DNA of 52,733 nucleotides, from positions 1 through 52,733 of the forward strand of contig CACODU010000003.1 in NCBI GenBank assembly GCA_902626045.1, given 5' to 3'. Below, piece after piece: positions 51,090 through 52,733 of this stretch (positions are counted from its first letter, which is position 1; every line of letters begins with the position of its first letter). Made by a program: the position numbers and the translations under genes. The notes beneath the pieces are model-generated. The model was not told the DNA's origin. It searched no databases and saw nothing but the letters and a program-made list of their open reading frames with translations. The stretch is from an uncultured Pelagibacteraceae bacterium (GTDB taxonomy: Bacteria > Pseudomonadota > Alphaproteobacteria > Pelagibacterales > Pelagibacteraceae).

Positions 51090-51730
51090 GCAAAATTAAA
51101 GCTGAAGTAATAAAATATTCCAAAAAATTAAATATAACTAATTTGTCTGCTTTAAGATCAGGAAATATTTCAGTAAGAGTAAAAGAAAAAGGAGTTAACG
51201 GATTTTATATCACTCCATCCGGAAGAGAATATAGCTCTCTTAAACCTAATGATATTATCTTTGTTTCGCTTGAGGGTATTTACGATAAAAAAAAAGGTAA
51301 GCCATCTTCAGAGTGGAGGTTTCATCAAGATATATATGTGAATAAAAAAGAGGCCAAGGCAATTGTTCACGCGCATTCTATTTGTGCAACTGCAGTTTCA
51401 ACTCATCAAAAAAGTATTCCAGCTTTTCACTACATGGTTGCAGTAGCTGGAGGTGAGGACATTAAATGCAGTAAATATGCTACTTTTGGTACTAAAAATC
51501 TTTCTAGAAATATAATCAAAGCTCTAAAAAATAGATCAGCATGTTTAATTGCTAATCACGGTCAAGTTGCGTTCGGAGAAAATTTGAAAAAAACTTTTGA
51601 GCTTGCCCAAGAGATCGAAAATATTTGCCATCAATATATAAATGCCCTAAGAATTGGAATACCTAAGATTCTTTCAAAAAAAGAAATGAAGATAGTCTTA
51701 GGAAAATTTAAAAATTATAAAAAAGGATAG
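51086..51730 (+). CDS. Class II aldolase/MtnB-family protein, candidate (methylthio)ribulose-phosphate aldolase
   Basis: A 214-residue zinc aldolase of the FucA/MtnB/AraD fold. It has SGNISVR, the catalytic Glu in PSSEWRFHQ, the zinc-site HAHS and the third ligand in IANHGQVAFG. Start GTG 51086 overlaps the mtnA stop. Either it is MtnB (dehydratase of the classical methionine salvage) or, as in the DHAP shunt, it cleaves methylthioribulose 1-phosphate to DHAP and methylthioacetaldehyde. No other salvage genes (mtnC, mtnD) follow, since speDE comes next, which favours the aldolase reading. Confidence 0.78.
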   Translation: MSKIKAEVIKYSKKLNITNLSALRSGNISVRVKEKGVNGFYITPSGREYSSLKPNDIIFVSLEGIYDKKKGKPSSEWRFHQDIYVNKKEAKAIVHAHSICATAVSTHQKSIPAFHYMVAVAGGEDIKCSKYATFGTKNLSRNIIKALKNRSACLIANHGQVAFGENLKKTFELAQEIENICHQYINALRIGIPKILSKKEMKIVLGKFKNYKKG

Positions 51731-51736
51731 TTTTTA

Positions 51737-52733
51737 ATGATTAAAGTTGGTGAGCACATTACCATCGATTTTTTAGGTGTAAAAAAAGATTATTCACCCG
51801 AATTTTACGAAAAAGTAATCTATAAAATTGCAAAAGCTGCTAAAGTCGAAATATTAAATGTAGCATCACATAGATTTGAACCCCAAGGTTTTACATTAGT
51901 TGCATTATTATCAGAAAGCCATTTTAGTTTTCATACCTTTCCTGAGAGAGGTGTGATTAGTTTTGATTTCTTCACTTGTGGCAAAGTAAATCCAAAAGTT
52001 GCTTTAAAAATATTAAGAAACGAAATTGAGCATAAAAGAGTTGTTACTAACGCTTTTGATAGAAGCAGCATAGGTCTTTACGATGATATTTATAGCACTC
52101 CGGGTCAAAAAAAATTTTACGTTGTTAAAGACGTTTTAGAAAAATTTACATCTAAAGTAGGTCAATTTGTTGAAGTTATGGATCTCGAAGAGTTCGGCCA
52201 TGCATTATTTATCGATCATGAAATTCAAGTTGCAGAAAAAGATGAAAAAATTTATAGCTCTAACTTCTTTAAATCAAGTTACGATTTAAGCAAAAGGAAC
52301 AATAATGTAGCAATAATCGGAGGAGGAGACGGCGGGGTAGCTCGTGCATGTTTAGAAAATAACTCAAATTATATTGACTGGTTTGAACTTGACCCCGAAA
52401 TAGTAGATGTGTGTTATCGTCATTTGCCTAAAGTTTGCTCAAAAGTAAAAAAAAGTAATAAGATAAAAACTTTCTGGGGAGATGCATTTAAAAGCATAAA
52501 AGAAATAGAAGATTCAAAATACGATAAAATTTTTGTTGATTTAAACGATGATCAATATTGTATTGATTTAGCAAGCAAAAATATGAAGGGTCTTAAAAGA
52601 ATTCTCAAAAGGGGTGGAGTGATTACTGCACAAGTTGGAAGTAAAGAAAAAAAACCAAAACAGGTAGACAATTGGTGCAAAGTTTTGTCTAAAAACTTTG
52701 GAAATGTTAAACTTTCAGGTGCTTACATCCCAA
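51737..52733 (+). CDS. Fused S-adenosylmethionine decarboxylase-aminopropyltransferase (SpeD-SpeE), cut by window end
   Basis: Open from ATG 51737 to the window end (332 codons). Residues 1-118 are a bacterial SpeD: LLSESHFSFHTFPE with the self-cleavage Glu60/Ser61 that makes the pyruvoyl group, His66, and Cys81 in FFTCG. Residues from about 122 are spermidine-synthase-like: a beta domain, IIGGGDGGVARACL near 193-206, FELDPEIVD and the catalytic-Asp region FVDLNDDQY. The segment after the beta domain, where SpeE has a YHE-type diamine-binding motif, reads DEKIYSSNFFKSS, lacking that His. Its product polyamine is made with release of methylthioadenosine, the substrate of mtnP upstream. Confidence 0.85.
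   Translation, partial: MIKVGEHITIDFLGVKKDYSPEFYEKVIYKIAKAAKVEILNVASHRFEPQGFTLVALLSESHFSFHTFPERGVISFDFFTCGKVNPKVALKILRNEIEHKRVVTNAFDRSSIGLYDDIYSTPGQKKFYVVKDVLEKFTSKVGQFVEVMDLEEFGHALFIDHEIQVAEKDEKIYSSNFFKSSYDLSKRNNNVAIIGGGDGGVARACLENNSNYIDWFELDPEIVDVCYRHLPKVCSKVKKSNKIKTFWGDAFKSIKEIEDSKYDKIFVDLNDDQYCIDLASKNMKGLKRILKRGGVITAQVGSKEKKPKQVDNWCKVLSKNFGNVKLSGAYIP

Noticed and set aside
1-52733. CRISPR array, rRNA operon, phage genes or IS transposase
   Set aside because: No regularly spaced repeats, rRNA sequence, structural phage genes or transposase motifs were seen on either strand.

Overview
The window looks like a piece of a SAR11-type (Pelagibacterales) alphaproteobacterial genome. The DNA is very AT-rich, proteins are rich in Lys, Ile and Asn, spacers are only a few bases or genes overlap (TAATG, ATGA, GTGA junctions), and the gene content is that of a streamlined marine heterotroph: TRAP and ABC transporters, AprMBA and sulfonate catabolism. 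The organism assignment is inferred from style and content, not from a marker gene. No stretch longer than about 175 bases lacks a gene.

Region A (1-2766): the 3' part of a cystathionine beta-lyase gene, an MFS transporter, and a CADD-family diiron protein that keeps the residues of the self-sacrificing p-aminobenzoate synthase of Chlamydia.

Region B (2789-36245) is dominated by organosulfonate use. On the plus strand lie a small nucleotidyltransferase, AprM, AprB (reading frame broken in an A7 run), AprA and a TauE/SafE exporter, for oxidising or exporting sulfite. SuyAB (sulfolactate sulfo-lyase) is divergent from Xsc (sulfoacetaldehyde acetyltransferase). A GMC dehydrogenase/TerC/two SDR/M23 operon is divergent from a TRAP transporter (DctPQM) that continues into HpsN (DHPS 3-dehydrogenase) and a zinc alcohol dehydrogenase. 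Five small genes follow, several with dimeric alpha/beta-barrel signatures. A minus-strand operon then runs TauA-TauB-TauC, racemase, small periplasmic protein, Ldh2-type dehydrogenase, phosphotransacetylase and methyltransferase. It is divergent from Tpa (taurine-pyruvate aminotransferase) and Ald (alanine dehydrogenase). Read together: taurine goes by Tpa to sulfoacetaldehyde, Xsc makes acetyl phosphate plus sulfite, Pta makes acetyl-CoA, and Ald regenerates pyruvate. DHPS goes by HpsN to sulfolactate, and SuyAB makes pyruvate plus sulfite. Sulfite goes by AprBA to APS or leaves through TauE. Embedded in this region is a SxtJ/DUF5989/carbamoyltransferase trio whose last gene is also frame-broken, in a G7 run.

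Region C (36350-37930): a small membrane protein, tRNA-Met(CAT), and a 1.24-kb insertion bounded by the tRNA 3' end and a 53-bp imperfect copy of it, with paired 27-bp repeats inside the borders and two unrecognised genes as cargo.

Region D (37936-48119): an especially AT-rich surface-polysaccharide island of ten co-oriented minus-strand genes plus two plus-strand genes. It makes dTDP-6-deoxy sugars (RfbA, RfbB, RfbC, a 3,4-ketoisomerase, a DegT aminotransferase, a C-methyltransferase, reductases/epimerases) and has glycosyltransferases.

Region E (48120-52733): adenine phosphoribosyltransferase, MTA phosphorylase, a tautomerase, methylthioribose-1-phosphate isomerase, a class II aldolase, and a SpeD-SpeE fusion cut by the window end. 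This is polyamine synthesis joined to salvage of its by-product methylthioadenosine, probably by a DHAP-type shunt.
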